34,825 bases of DNA from assembly GCA_964455935.1 (NCBI GenBank), contig CAYVZU010000026.1, positions 1 to 34,825 of the forward strand, written 5' to 3'. The notes beneath the pieces are model-generated. The model did not search any database and was not told the origin of the DNA. It worked only from the letters and a program-made list of their open reading frames with translations. The DNA is from CAYVZU01 sp964455935. GTDB taxonomy: Bacteria; Fibrobacterota; CAYVZU01. This document shows positions 16,168 through 25,400 of the stretch, piece by piece (the first letter of the stretch is position 1; every line of letters begins with the position of its first letter). Position numbers and translations under genes: made by a program.

Positions 16168-17047
16168 AGCGGTCATGCTCTGGAACGAGCCCAACAATCT
16201 TTCGCACTGGGATTTCACGCTTGACACGGATTGGTCGTTGTACGCGGAAATGGTAAAACTCGCGGCCAAGGCCGTACGAAGCCGGAATCCGCGACTTCGA
16301 CTTTGCCTGGGCGGCATCTCGCCCATCGATCCCCAGTTTATTCGCAACATGGATCAAAAGGGCGTCCTTGAACTGCTGGATGTTGTCGCCGTACACGGGT
16401 TCCCGCTCGATTGGAACCACTGGACCATCCACGAATGGCCCGAGAAACTAAATGAGATTCAATCCGTAACTCGTTTACCCATTTGGATTTCCGAAGTTGG
16501 CGTATCGAGTTTTGGGGCCGAGGAAGTCCAGGAGTTTGGACTGCGCCGATCAGCCGAATTGCTCGTGGACCGCGTACAAAGAATCCACTGGTACAGCCTC
16601 TACGATTTGCCCAAAGCCTGGCCGGCAACCACCCGTCACCGTGAAGCCGAGGGTTCGGCGTACTATCGGCATTTTTACATGGGCCTGCTGCGCGAGGACG
16701 GAACCCCAAAGAAAGCACTCTCCCTGTTCTCCCAATTCACTCCGGCCCTTGGCATCTGTCAATGGTTTCATTTCGAAGATCCGCGTCTTGACGACGCCGT
16801 GCGCTGGCTGCGTCGGCTTGGAGTGCGCCACGTACGGACGGGTTTGAGTTGGGCCGACAGCTTCCGGCCTAATGCGCAACAATGGTTCGACCGGCAAATG
16901 AATGCCCTGAAGGAATTTGAGGTCACCCTGACATTCTGCTTCACGCCCGAGTCCCTGGGCCGGGTGCCCCACCATACCAGCCCACCCAGGCAGTTTGAGG
17001 ATTACGCTTCATTCTGCGAAAAGATGGTTGCGCAATACGCGGCCTGA
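16160..17047 (+). CDS. GH39/clan A glycosidase-like protein with apparently permuted barrel order
   Basis: The 295-residue product starts with 'MVEAVMLWNEPN'; E10 is the expected acid/base of clan A glycosidases such as GH39 beta-xylosidases. 'LPIWISEVGVSSFG' offers E112 as nucleophile, and 'VVAVHGFPLDW' fits the strand between them. After the region that would hold the last strands ('IHWYSLYDL', residues 142-150), the chain continues with 'LGVRHVRTGLSWADSF' (220-235) and 'VTLTFCFTPES' (255-265). In ordinary clan A enzymes these precede the acid/base strand. The protein then ends in a helix 'YASFCEKMVAQYAA'. The gene thus seems to encode strands 4-8 followed by 1-3, a circular permutation with both catalytic Glu kept. 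No signal peptide is present, so a cytoplasmic role in glycan or glycoside processing is likely. It overlaps the upstream gene by eight bases. Confidence 0.75.
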   Translation: MVEAVMLWNEPNNLSHWDFTLDTDWSLYAEMVKLAAKAVRSRNPRLRLCLGGISPIDPQFIRNMDQKGVLELLDVVAVHGFPLDWNHWTIHEWPEKLNEIQSVTRLPIWISEVGVSSFGAEEVQEFGLRRSAELLVDRVQRIHWYSLYDLPKAWPATTRHREAEGSAYYRHFYMGLLREDGTPKKALSLFSQFTPALGICQWFHFEDPRLDDAVRWLRRLGVRHVRTGLSWADSFRPNAQQWFDRQMNALKEFEVTLTFCFTPESLGRVPHHTSPPRQFEDYASFCEKMVAQYAA

Positions 17048-17078
17048 CACGACCATTGGAAACGGCGGAGAATGTTCT

Positions 17079-18140
17079 GTGCGATGGACGATTCTGAGCG
17101 TTGCTTACCCGCTGGCGCCCGTGCGGCCCGATACCGCGGGAGGCGCCGAACAGATCCTGGCGGCATTGGATTCCGGGCTGACAGCCGCGGGCCATCAGTC
17201 CTTGGTTGTGGCCTGCGAGGGCTCGGAGACCGAGGGAATTCTGCTTGCAAGCCCCCTTCCCCATTCGGTCTTAAACGAGCAGGCCATTGCCAGGGCACGA
17301 GAAAACCATTGCGAAACCGTGGAGGAGGGATTGCGCCGATGGAAGGTGGACCTTGTTCATATGCACGGTCTGGATTTTGGCCGGTACCTGCCCAGGCCCG
17401 GAGTACCGGTTCTGATCACGCTGCATTTGCCGGTTTCCTGGTATGATCCGCGTGTCCTGCGCACGGACCGGCCCGATACCCATTTCAACTGCGTGTCCGA
17501 TTGGCAGCGAAAATCCAGCGCGGCCTTGTTGCCCGGCGGCTGCCATGTGATCGAGAACGGAGTCGCAATCGGACGACGCGACCTAGGCCTGCGCAAGCGG
17601 GACTTCGTGCTGGCTCTGGGCCGGATTTGTCCGGAAAAAGCGTTCCATGTTTCGCTGGATGCGGCCCGCCAAGCAGGCGTTCCCCTGGTTCTGGCGGGGC
17701 GCGTCTTTGCCTATCCGGAGCACCTGGAGTACTTTCAGCGGGAGATCGTTCCGCGCCTGGACGGCCGGCAATACAGATTCATTGGGCCGGTGGGCCCCGA
17801 GCGCAAGCGGGCGTTGCTGTCGGCGGCACGCTGCCTGCTCGTTTCGAGCCAGGCGCCCGAAACCAGCTCGCTGGTGGCCATGGAAGCCTTGGCCTGCGGT
17901 ACGCCGGTGGTGGCCTTCCCATCCGGCGCCTTGAGCGAAATTGTCGAGCACGAAAAAACCGGATTTCTGGTGCAAAGCGAAGCCGAGATGGCCCGGGCCA
18001 TTTCGGCGGCCGGCGCAATCGATCCGGAATTGTGCCGGACGACCGCGGCCCGGCGTTTTTCGGTCGAGACCATGATTGCGGAGTATTTCGATTTGTACCG
18101 GCGCATTCTGGAGCCTACAGCCAGGACCCAAGGATCATGA
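17079..18140 (+). CDS. GT4-type glycosyltransferase (group 1)
   Basis: I chose GTG 17079 because GGCGGAG (17064-17070) lies eight bases before it and the protein then begins with the first Rossmann strand 'RWTILSVAYPLAPV'. An ATG at 16995 in the same frame would overlap the upstream gene and add 28 unlikely residues. The 353-residue product has 'AGGAEQILAALDSGLTAAGH' (donor/acceptor cleft Gly-rich loop), 'VDLVHMHGLDFGRYL', 'FVLALGRICPEKAFHVSLDA', and the EX7E-type donor site 'PETSSLVAMEALACGTPVVA'. This is the classic retaining GT4 arrangement, using an NDP-sugar in the cytoplasm. The next gene starts at its stop (ATGA, 18137-18140), so it belongs to the operon. Acceptor and sugar are unknown. 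Confidence 0.88.
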   Translation: MRWTILSVAYPLAPVRPDTAGGAEQILAALDSGLTAAGHQSLVVACEGSETEGILLASPLPHSVLNEQAIARARENHCETVEEGLRRWKVDLVHMHGLDFGRYLPRPGVPVLITLHLPVSWYDPRVLRTDRPDTHFNCVSDWQRKSSAALLPGGCHVIENGVAIGRRDLGLRKRDFVLALGRICPEKAFHVSLDAARQAGVPLVLAGRVFAYPEHLEYFQREIVPRLDGRQYRFIGPVGPERKRALLSAARCLLVSSQAPETSSLVAMEALACGTPVVAFPSGALSEIVEHEKTGFLVQSEAEMARAISAAGAIDPELCRTTAARRFSVETMIAEYFDLYRRILEPTARTQGS

Positions 18141-19216
18141 ATATGGAAGGACGCAAGCCCCGAGTTGTGGAGATCCGCAGCCTTGACGAACTCGTGAAGC
18201 TGAGCCGCGACTGGCACACCCTCTGCGACCACGCCCCCGACTCCACACCGTTCCAGTACCCCGAGTGGGCGATTCCCTGGTGGCGCGTTTTCGGCAATGA
18301 TTCGCTCTGCTGTCTGGCCGTTTATGCCAGCCAGCGGCTCATGGCCTTGGCGCCCTTATTCATCTATCACCAGAAATCGGGAATCCGGGTGCTGACTTTT
18401 CTGGGGGCCGGGATTTCGGACTATCTGGATGTCATCGCGGAACCCGGATTCGAGATCCTCGGATCGAGCCTGATTTTGGAGCATCTGCAAATCCTGCAAA
18501 ACGAGTGGGATCTTTGCGAATTGATGGACCTGCGGTCCGGCTCGCCCTTGCTCAAGGCCAGCCTCCCCGGCGGTTTGGAGAATGAGATCGGTATTTCGGG
18601 ATTTTGTCCGGTTGTTTCGTTGCCGGAAAACAAGCCGTTTGACGCATATTGGGCCGGCCTTGCCGAAGAACATCGTAAAAGCATTCTAAGCGGAGCACGC
18701 AAGCTCGACAAAAAAGGCCGGGTTCACATGCGTAAAGCCGATGCGCAGAACGCGCCGGAATTCATGGCCCATTTCTTCCGGCTCCATCGTGCGGCCTGGG
18801 CGCACCGCGGCCAGCCTGGAGTTTTGGATTCTCACATGATTCGCGACTTTCATCGGCAAACCGCCGGCGAGATGGCAGGGGCCGGCCTTCTGCGCCTCGA
18901 TCTTCTGACGCTGGACGACCATCCCATTGCGGCATTCTATGGGATGATCCGGAATCGGCGGCTGTATTGTTATCTGGGGGGATTCGACCCGGCCTTCCAG
19001 AATTACAGCCCTGGATCGGTTCTCAATTTTCAGGTCATTGCCGATGCCGTGCGAAACGGCGCCAGGCATGTCGACTTTCTGCGCGGCCAGGAAACGTACA
19101 AGTATCGCTGGGGCGCGCTGGACCAGACCAACTATACTGTCCGCATCTGGGACGGCCGCACCGGCAAACCTCCATCCGAGCGAATGGGAGGCCCCCAAAC
19201 TTCGCAGTTGGCGTAG
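18137..19216 (+). CDS. BioF2/FemAB-like GNAT acyltransferase (CelD-type)
   Basis: ATG 18137 overlaps the preceding stop as ATGA. The same frame is open upstream to 17501, but that part only shadows the glycosyltransferase gene. The 359-residue product has an N-terminal GNAT-like half ('FQYPEWAIPWWRVF', 'LMALAPLFIY') and a C-terminal Acetyltransf_6 half of about residues 170-325. The latter includes 'EHRKSILSGARKLDKKG', 'FFRLHRAAWAHRGQPG', 'HPIAAFYGMI' and the typical 'YLGGFDPAFQNYSPGSVL' then 'HVDFLRGQETYKYRWG'. Relatives such as CelD and FemAB-type enzymes transfer acyl or aminoacyl groups to cell-surface polysaccharide or peptidoglycan precursors. It is likely cytoplasmic and could N- or O-acylate the pathway's sugar. 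Its TAG stop is one base before the next ATG. Confidence 0.85.
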   Translation: MNMEGRKPRVVEIRSLDELVKLSRDWHTLCDHAPDSTPFQYPEWAIPWWRVFGNDSLCCLAVYASQRLMALAPLFIYHQKSGIRVLTFLGAGISDYLDVIAEPGFEILGSSLILEHLQILQNEWDLCELMDLRSGSPLLKASLPGGLENEIGISGFCPVVSLPENKPFDAYWAGLAEEHRKSILSGARKLDKKGRVHMRKADAQNAPEFMAHFFRLHRAAWAHRGQPGVLDSHMIRDFHRQTAGEMAGAGLLRLDLLTLDDHPIAAFYGMIRNRRLYCYLGGFDPAFQNYSPGSVLNFQVIADAVRNGARHVDFLRGQETYKYRWGALDQTNYTVRIWDGRTGKPPSERMGGPQTSQLA

Positions 19217-19217
19217 G

Positions 19218-21062
19218 ATGATCGTTTTTCGCGACCACACCCGGCCGTACACTCCGGCGCAAGGTTTGGCCGAAATCAACCGCCTGGCCATGCGTTTGGT
19301 GAAATTTCCCCTGGACCAGGAGGCCGCGCGGGACCTGCTTATGCGCTACGGGGAACTGGAGACAGCCTGGACCGACCGGCTCTGCCGGCACCGCGACGAG
19401 CACGGCCCCCGCATTGCTTTGCTTCGAAGGCTTGCGGTGCTGACAGGAGGGATATTCTGCGATTCCTGGCGCCAAAACGCCTTGGGTGTGGCTCAACAGG
19501 CGTCCCGGTTTGCCAATGAACTGCGGCTTTTAAGCCGGCAGCCGTTATGCGCATTCGACCGGACGCGCATTCCCGAAGGCTATGCTTACTACGGGTTTTA
19601 CCCCGAGATGTACGCCGAAGCGGCCAAGGAGCTTTTTGCGGCGATCAGGCCCGATCGCGCGGTCTGCGTGGGAATCCGATCGATCGGCACAAGCCTGTCT
19701 GCCGCGGTATGTGGTCAATTGAGGATTCTTGGCTGCGAGGCCGAGGCTTTTACGGTCCGGCCCCGCGGTCATCCGTTTGAGCGGTTTCTGAAGATCGCCG
19801 ACTCGCTTCGGATTCAATGGCACGCGCAACAATCCGCCCTGTTTGTTGTCATCGACGAAGGACCCGGCCTAAGCGGCAGCTCGTTTTGCTCGGTGGCCCA
19901 GAGTCTGGCCGATCAGGGAATTCCGGACGACCGGATTGTATTCCTCCCCAGTTGGGAGCCGGACCCGGCCAATCTGTCTTCGGCCTTCTCACGCGACCGC
20001 TGGCGCCGGTATCGCAAATTCGTGGTGTCCTTCGACCAAGTGTGGATCCGCAGCGGCCGTTTGGCCGGGATTCTCGATTGCGAAAAGCTCCTGGACGTTT
20101 CGGCAGGGGGCTGGAGAGGTCTTTTGTACCCGGGAGCGAATGGTCCTCCGGTTCAGCGCAGCTTCGAGCGGCGCAAGTACCTTTGCCTGTCCGGGATGGA
20201 GGCGGAAGTTCCAATCCAAAGGCTCTCCATCCTTGTTCAAACAAAAGGGACAACGGCGCGCCTGGCCAAATTCGCCGGCATCGGTTTCTACGGCAAACCC
20301 CTGTATGAACGCGCATCCCAGTTGGGCCGGTCCGGTTTCGCTCCGCCATGTCTGGAGTTCCAAAACGGATTTGTCATCAGCGAATTCATGCCGGGGCGGC
20401 CGCTTGAAACGAGTTCGGCGGACGGAGAGCTAATGGACACAGCCATTGGCTACCTCGACTTTCTTCGCCGAAATTTTCCGGCTGTTCAGGAACACACCCG
20501 TACGGAAACAGCCGAAATGATTCTCGAAAACACGCGGGAAGGCCTGGGAGCCGTCTGGGCCGGGCGCGCGGGCCGCCTGCTTGCAGACGAGAATCCCTTC
20601 GAGCGCTACAACGCCACTGCCATTGACGGCCGGATGTCTCCGCACGAATGGATCCGGACTCCGAAAGGATTGATCAAGACCGACGGGGTCGAGCACCACG
20701 CGGATCACTTTTTTCCGGGATGCCAGAATGTGCTTTGGGATTTTGCCGGTCTCTGCACCGAGTTTTCCTGGAGTGGGGCGCAACGCCGGCAGCTGGTTGC
20801 CAAAGTCAAAAGCGTAACTTCCGAAACCGTCGACAGACAGCATCTTCTCTTCTATGAAACCGCCTACCTTGCCTATCGTCTGGGCTACTGCAAAATGGCT
20901 TCGGAGATGCTGGGCGATGATGACGATGGAAGGCGGTTCTCCGAAACCATCAGCCGGATTTCCACGCTTTTGCGGAGCCGGATTCTTGCGCTTGAGAACT
21001 GCCGGCCAAAAGGCAAACAGAAATCGAAAGCGCGTCCGGGGAGAAAGCGGTTGATCGCATAA
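19218..21062 (+). CDS. Unknown protein: phosphoribosyltransferase-like domain joined to a kinase-like domain
   Basis: ATG 19218 follows the upstream TAG by one base and gives 614 residues; a longer frame from 19038 only shadows the acyltransferase gene. I do not recognise the family. Residues 149-168 ('VCVGIRSIGTSLSAAVCGQL') and 210-222 ('VVIDEGPGLSGSS') resemble the type I phosphoribosyltransferase core: a pyrophosphate loop, then the PRPP motif with two hydrophobics, D-E, and a Gly/Ser-rich loop. From about residue 340 the pattern changes to that of aminoglycoside-phosphotransferase or fructosamine-kinase folds: 'ARLAKFAGIGFYGKPLYERA', then a hinge-like 'GFVISEFMPGRPL' (384-396), and 'VLWDFAGLCTEF' (505-516) in the position of the metal-binding D-x-x motif. 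The expected HGD catalytic loop is not obvious. The C-terminal 20 residues are Lys/Arg-rich. It may activate or phosphorylate a ribosyl or glycosyl intermediate. It ends the operon. Confidence 0.7.
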   Translation: MIVFRDHTRPYTPAQGLAEINRLAMRLVKFPLDQEAARDLLMRYGELETAWTDRLCRHRDEHGPRIALLRRLAVLTGGIFCDSWRQNALGVAQQASRFANELRLLSRQPLCAFDRTRIPEGYAYYGFYPEMYAEAAKELFAAIRPDRAVCVGIRSIGTSLSAAVCGQLRILGCEAEAFTVRPRGHPFERFLKIADSLRIQWHAQQSALFVVIDEGPGLSGSSFCSVAQSLADQGIPDDRIVFLPSWEPDPANLSSAFSRDRWRRYRKFVVSFDQVWIRSGRLAGILDCEKLLDVSAGGWRGLLYPGANGPPVQRSFERRKYLCLSGMEAEVPIQRLSILVQTKGTTARLAKFAGIGFYGKPLYERASQLGRSGFAPPCLEFQNGFVISEFMPGRPLETSSADGELMDTAIGYLDFLRRNFPAVQEHTRTETAEMILENTREGLGAVWAGRAGRLLADENPFERYNATAIDGRMSPHEWIRTPKGLIKTDGVEHHADHFFPGCQNVLWDFAGLCTEFSWSGAQRRQLVAKVKSVTSETVDRQHLLFYETAYLAYRLGYCKMASEMLGDDDDGRRFSETISRISTLLRSRILALENCRPKGKQKSKARPGRKRLIA

Positions 21063-21163
21063 GTGGATCCTGAACGGGCGCCATGGCACTCCGCCTCTGG
21101 CATAAGACTTGCAAACGACGCATTTACCACCCGTTTCATGACGCGAACCAGCGAGGGAAAAGA

Positions 21164-22189
21164 ATGGAAGAACAAAGCAACGAATTCCCGCAACCATCCT
21201 GGCGCAGATACGGACGTGCCGATTCTGCCGGCCCGGATCCGTCCAGCGGCAACGGTGAAAACATCATCTCGTTCTCGGCTATTCTTTCTTTGCACCACAT
21301 CGGTCAAAAGGCCCGCCCTTCAGAGACAACCGCGCAAACCGGATCGCTGCAGCCTCCACAGCACCAGCCAAAACAACCCGGCCAGGAGACCCTGATGAAT
21401 CCGGTTCCCGAAGCGGAAGGCCTGCACTACCGCGGATGTGGAAAACTGGAGGGACGCGTCGCCCTGGTCACGGGCGGCGACAGCGGCATTGGCCGGGCCG
21501 TATGCGTCGCTTTCGCCAAGGAGGGCGCCGACATTGCCATCGTTTACCTGAATGAGGAAAAGGACGCGCAGGAAACAAAACGGCTTGTGGAGAATGAAAA
21601 GCGCGCCTGCATCCTGATCTCGGGAGATGTGGGAGAAAGCGCCTTCTGCGCAAGCTGCGTCGAGAAAACTCTTGCCCGCTACGGCCGAATCGATATTCTG
21701 GTCAACAACGCCGCCGAACAACACCCGATCGACGACCTGACGGAGTTGAGCGACGAGCAGCTTCACCGCGTATTCCGCACGAACATTTTTGCCTACTTCT
21801 ACCTGACTCGCGCGGCGCTTCCCTGCTTGAAAGCGGGAGCCGCCATCATCAATACCACCTCCGTGACCGCCTATGAGGGGAACTCAAGCCTGATCGACTA
21901 CTCATCAACAAAAGGGGCCATTGTTTCGTTTACGCGATCCCTGGCCTTGAACCTGGCCCGGCGAAAGATTCGCGTCAATGCGGTTGCTCCCGGCCCCATC
22001 TGGACCCCTCTTATTCCCGCGTCCTTTGCCGCGGAAAAAGTCGCCTCGTTTGGCGGAAATACCCCCATGGGACGCGCGGGCCAACCCGATGAAGTCGCTC
22101 CCTGTTATGTTTTTCTGGCCGGGGACAGCGCCTCATACATGACGGGCCAGGTTCTGCATCCCAACGGCGGACGGATTGTGAATGGTTGA
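21164..22189 (+). CDS. Short-chain dehydrogenase/reductase, YghA / general-stress type
   Basis: ATG 21164 is preceded by GAGGGA, six bases away; an ATG at 21083 in the same frame lacks one. The 341-residue product carries the NAD(P) motif 'VALVTGGDSGIGRAVCVAFA', 'ILVNNAAEQ', the catalytic Ser/Tyr/Lys set ('INTTSVTAYEG', 'IDYSSTKGA'), and the C-terminal 'GRAGQPDEVAPCYVFLAGDS'. The stretch 'PPQHQPKQPGQETLMNP' before the Rossmann fold is typical of the YghA/YhxC/GspA39-like group of general stress SDRs, which often reduce aldehydes. The first 50 residues before that stretch are unusual and may be an N-terminal extension or a wrong start. It opens the stress/trehalose block and is followed by a 301-base gap. 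Confidence 0.85.
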   Translation: MEEQSNEFPQPSWRRYGRADSAGPDPSSGNGENIISFSAILSLHHIGQKARPSETTAQTGSLQPPQHQPKQPGQETLMNPVPEAEGLHYRGCGKLEGRVALVTGGDSGIGRAVCVAFAKEGADIAIVYLNEEKDAQETKRLVENEKRACILISGDVGESAFCASCVEKTLARYGRIDILVNNAAEQHPIDDLTELSDEQLHRVFRTNIFAYFYLTRAALPCLKAGAAIINTTSVTAYEGNSSLIDYSSTKGAIVSFTRSLALNLARRKIRVNAVAPGPIWTPLIPASFAAEKVASFGGNTPMGRAGQPDEVAPCYVFLAGDSASYMTGQVLHPNGGRIVNG

Positions 22190-22490
22190 AAAAGGGGTAA
22201 CGACTCAGGTGTTCCTGTCCATGGTAATTGCTCATACTGAGCCAGTCGAAGCATGTCTCCCGTCCTTCGACAAGCTCAGGATGTGCGGGCGCATTCTTTC
22301 ATTGCAGGCCTGAGTAGTTGCGAAAAAGAAAGGGACCGGGAGCCAGCCGAAAAAGCCTCCGCCCCTGCGCTTTCGAGCTTGACGTCAGTTGCTGCAATAT
22401 CCGGAGATGGACTGCTTGGGGAAACGGATCCGATACTGAACCGCTGATCCCGATGCGAACCCCTTTCTCCTAAGCCCAACCCAAGCCCCA
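22190..22490. other. Intergenic region between the SDR and treS genes
   Basis: This 301-base gap has no convincing gene. It holds the imperfect inverted repeat at 22237-22279 and must contain the promoter for the trehalose genes, although no clear -35/-10 or TAnnTTTG box was seen. A 64-codon open frame at 22253-22447 overlaps the repeat and looks like translated repeat sequence. Confidence 0.5.
22237..22279. repeat. REP-like imperfect inverted repeat (CTGAGCYWGTCGAAG type)
   Basis: CTGAGCCAGTCGAAG (22237-22251) pairs with CTTCGACAAGCTCAG (22265-22279) except for two positions, across a 13-base loop. The arm sequence CTGAGCTTGTCGAAG is one I recognise as a palindromic intergenic repeat common in many environmental genomes. 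Here it lies between the SDR and treS genes. Confidence 0.65.
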
Positions 22491-25400
22491 ATGCCGCAAA
22501 ATCTTGCGCCTGAGAACTGGGGCCGCGATGCCGTTTTCTACGAGTTGCACGTCCGGGCCTTTCACGACGCCAACGGCGACGGGGTCGGCGATTTTGAAGG
22601 GTTAATCCAGAAGCTCGATTATCTGGCCGGTCTTGGCATCACCGCGCTCTGGCTCCTGCCGTTTTATCCCTCTCCGCTCCGCGATGACGGTTACGATATT
22701 GCCGATTTTTTCGGCATTCATCCGGACTACGGCACCATGCGCGACTTTCGTCGGTTCCTGCGGGAAGCCCATGCCCGGGGCCTTCGGGTCCTGACGGAAC
22801 TGGTGCTGAACCACACCTCCATAATCCACCCCTGGTTTCAACGCGCTCGTTCTTCGTCCCCGCAATCGGCATTCCGCAAATTCTACGTCTGGAGCGACAC
22901 GCCCGAACGGTACCGTGACACGCGCATCATTTTTCGGGACTTTGAAAATTCCAATTGGGCATGGGACCCGGTGGCCAAAGCGTACTATTGGCATCGGTTC
23001 TATTCCCACCAGGCCGATCTCAACTTCGATCACCCTCCGGTGCGTCGGGCACTTCTGCGCGTGATCGACTTCTGGTTCGGCCTAGGTGTCGATGGCCTTC
23101 GCCTGGACGCCGTCCCCTACTTGTTTGAACGCGAGGGCACCTCGTGCGAAAATTTGCCCGAGACACACGCATTCCTGCGCGAACTGCGCCGCCATGTCGA
23201 CAATCACCATCCGGGCCGGATTCTCCTGGCCGAAGCCAACCAATGGCCCGAAGAGGCCGCGGCCTATTTCGGCGCGGGTGACGAATGCCACATGGCCTTT
23301 CATTTCCCGCTCATGCCCCGACTCTTTCTCTCCCTCCAGACCGAAGACGCCTTTCCCATCATGGACATTCTGGCTTCAACCCCTTCCATCCCGGCCGACT
23401 GCCGGTGGGCCATTTTCCTGCGAAATCATGACGAATTAACACTGGAGATGGTCACCGACGAAGAAATGGAGACCCTGTTGCGCGCCTACGCGCACGACCC
23501 GCGTACGAAAATCAACGTGGGAATTCGCCGCCGGCTGGCGCCGCTGCTGGGCAATGACCGGCGCAAAATGGAGCTAATGAATATTCTTCTCCTGTCCCTG
23601 CCAGGGACTCCCATTCTCTACTATGGCGATGAAATTGGAATGGGGGACAACTACTTCCTTGGAGACCGTGGCGGGGTCCGCACTCCCATGCAGTGGAGCC
23701 CGGACCGCAACGCCGGGTTTTCCTGCGCCAATCCCTTGCAGCTGTACCTGCCCGTCGTCATTGATCCCGAGTATCATTACCAGACCGTGAATGTCGAAAC
23801 GCAGGAGCGCAACATTTCCTCTCTTTTATGGTGGACTCGGCGGGGCATCGCCATGCGCAAGCGGTTCCGCTGTCTGGCGGCCGGCGACTTCGAGATCCTC
23901 GCAGGCGACAACATGAAAGTGTTTGCCTTCGCCCGCCGTCTGGACGAAGAAATTATCGTGGTGGTCGTCAATCTTTCGGGTTCGGCCCAATTGACGGGTT
24001 TGGATCTGAATGCCTGGGCCGGCCGCGTTCCCGAAGAGATCTTTGGGCAGAGCCATTTGCCGGTAATCACGATGCAGCCATACCGGATGCTTCTGGGTTC
24101 CTACGGCTACTATTGCCTGGTTCTCCACAAGCCCCCCGAACCCAGTATGGCGGCGGACCGGCTTGCTTCGCAATATGCACTCGAAGGCTCCTGGCGGGAC
24201 TTGATTGAGGGAGGCGCGCGCGACCTGATGGAATCGGAAATTCTTCCCAGGTATTTGCGGCGGAGCGCCTGGTTCTGGTCCAAAGATCGTTCCATCCGAA
24301 GTGTTTCCGTGGCAGACTCAATTCCGCTTGGCCGGACCCCGAATGAGTTTCTTCTGGTGCTGGTTTTGGTGAATTATGCGGAGGGATTTCCCGACTTCTA
24401 CTCGGTCCCGCTTGCATTTGTTGCATCCGGACCCCATCCGGAAGACAGCGAGGTGCCGCCCGAATGCCTGATTGCCCGACTCGCAACGCGTGACGGCGAG
24501 GGCCTTCTGCTTGACGCGGCTTTTTTGGAAGAATTCCAGCAAACTCTTCTTGACTTCATCGGCTCGCGACGCACAAAAAAGGGCAGCCAGGGCTTTCTCG
24601 TGGCGCTGCCTGGTCCCGGCTCGGCCGACATCGCCAATCGGCAGCATCGTCTTCCATCCCGCATAATTCCTGCCGCGCAAAGCAATACACTGGCCGTATA
24701 CGGTACCGACTTCATTCTCAAGCTATACCGGCGCCTGGACGAAGGTCTTAATCCCGAGCTGGAAATTTCGCGTTTGCTGCGGCGCTCCGATTCCGTGCGG
24801 GTACCCGACTGGCTGGGAGCGCTGGAATACCGGCGGCTGGCGGCCGGCCCTTTGACCGTGGCAGTGCTTCATCGCTACATCCATCCGGCCGAATCGGCGT
24901 GGGATTTCGCCGCGGGTCACGTCCGCCGCTTCCTGGAATCCGTGCTGCAAAACTCCACCGTGCCCCCGCCTGCACCCGCGGCGGCCCCATTGCTTGACGT
25001 AGCGCCTTTGACCCCGGGGGAAATGGACCTGGTCGGCAAAATGTTTTTGGATAAGATCTCGCTTCTGGGTTTGCGCACCGCGCAACTCCATGAAGCGATG
25101 TCCGAACTGCCCGGCCCTGAATTCTCCCCGGAGCCAATGACGGGACTCTACCGAAGGGCGCTTCTTCAATCCATGCAGTCCATGACACGCCGCACGCTGG
25201 GACGGCTTCGACAGGCCTGCCCTAATATGCCCGAGCCCGCCGCCCGGGCGGCTTCCTCCTTGCTCGATCGGGAAGGCGCCATTCTCGAGGCGCTCCGTGT
25301 TTTGACCACATCCGCTACAGCCGGCCAAAAGATCCGCGTCCATGGCGATTTTCATCTTCACCAGGCCCTATTCACCGGCCAGGATTTCTTTCTGATCGAC

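Noticed and set aside
17501..18136. In-frame N-terminal extension of the acyltransferase gene
   Set aside because: It lies wholly within the GT4 gene in another frame and its translation is Arg/Gly/Pro-rich noise. The ATGA overlap at 18137 gives a normal family start.
19038..19217. In-frame extension of the 614-residue fusion protein
   Set aside because: It overlaps the conserved end of the acyltransferase gene; the ATG at 19218 directly after that stop is the better start.
22253..22447. 64-codon frame in the gap before treS
   Set aside because: It begins inside the REP-like palindrome, and its 'LRQAQD' start is the usual translation of that repeat.
24723..25361. 212-codon minus-strand frame within the TreS-maltokinase gene
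   Set aside because: Antisense to conserved kinase-domain coding sequence; no recognisable motif.
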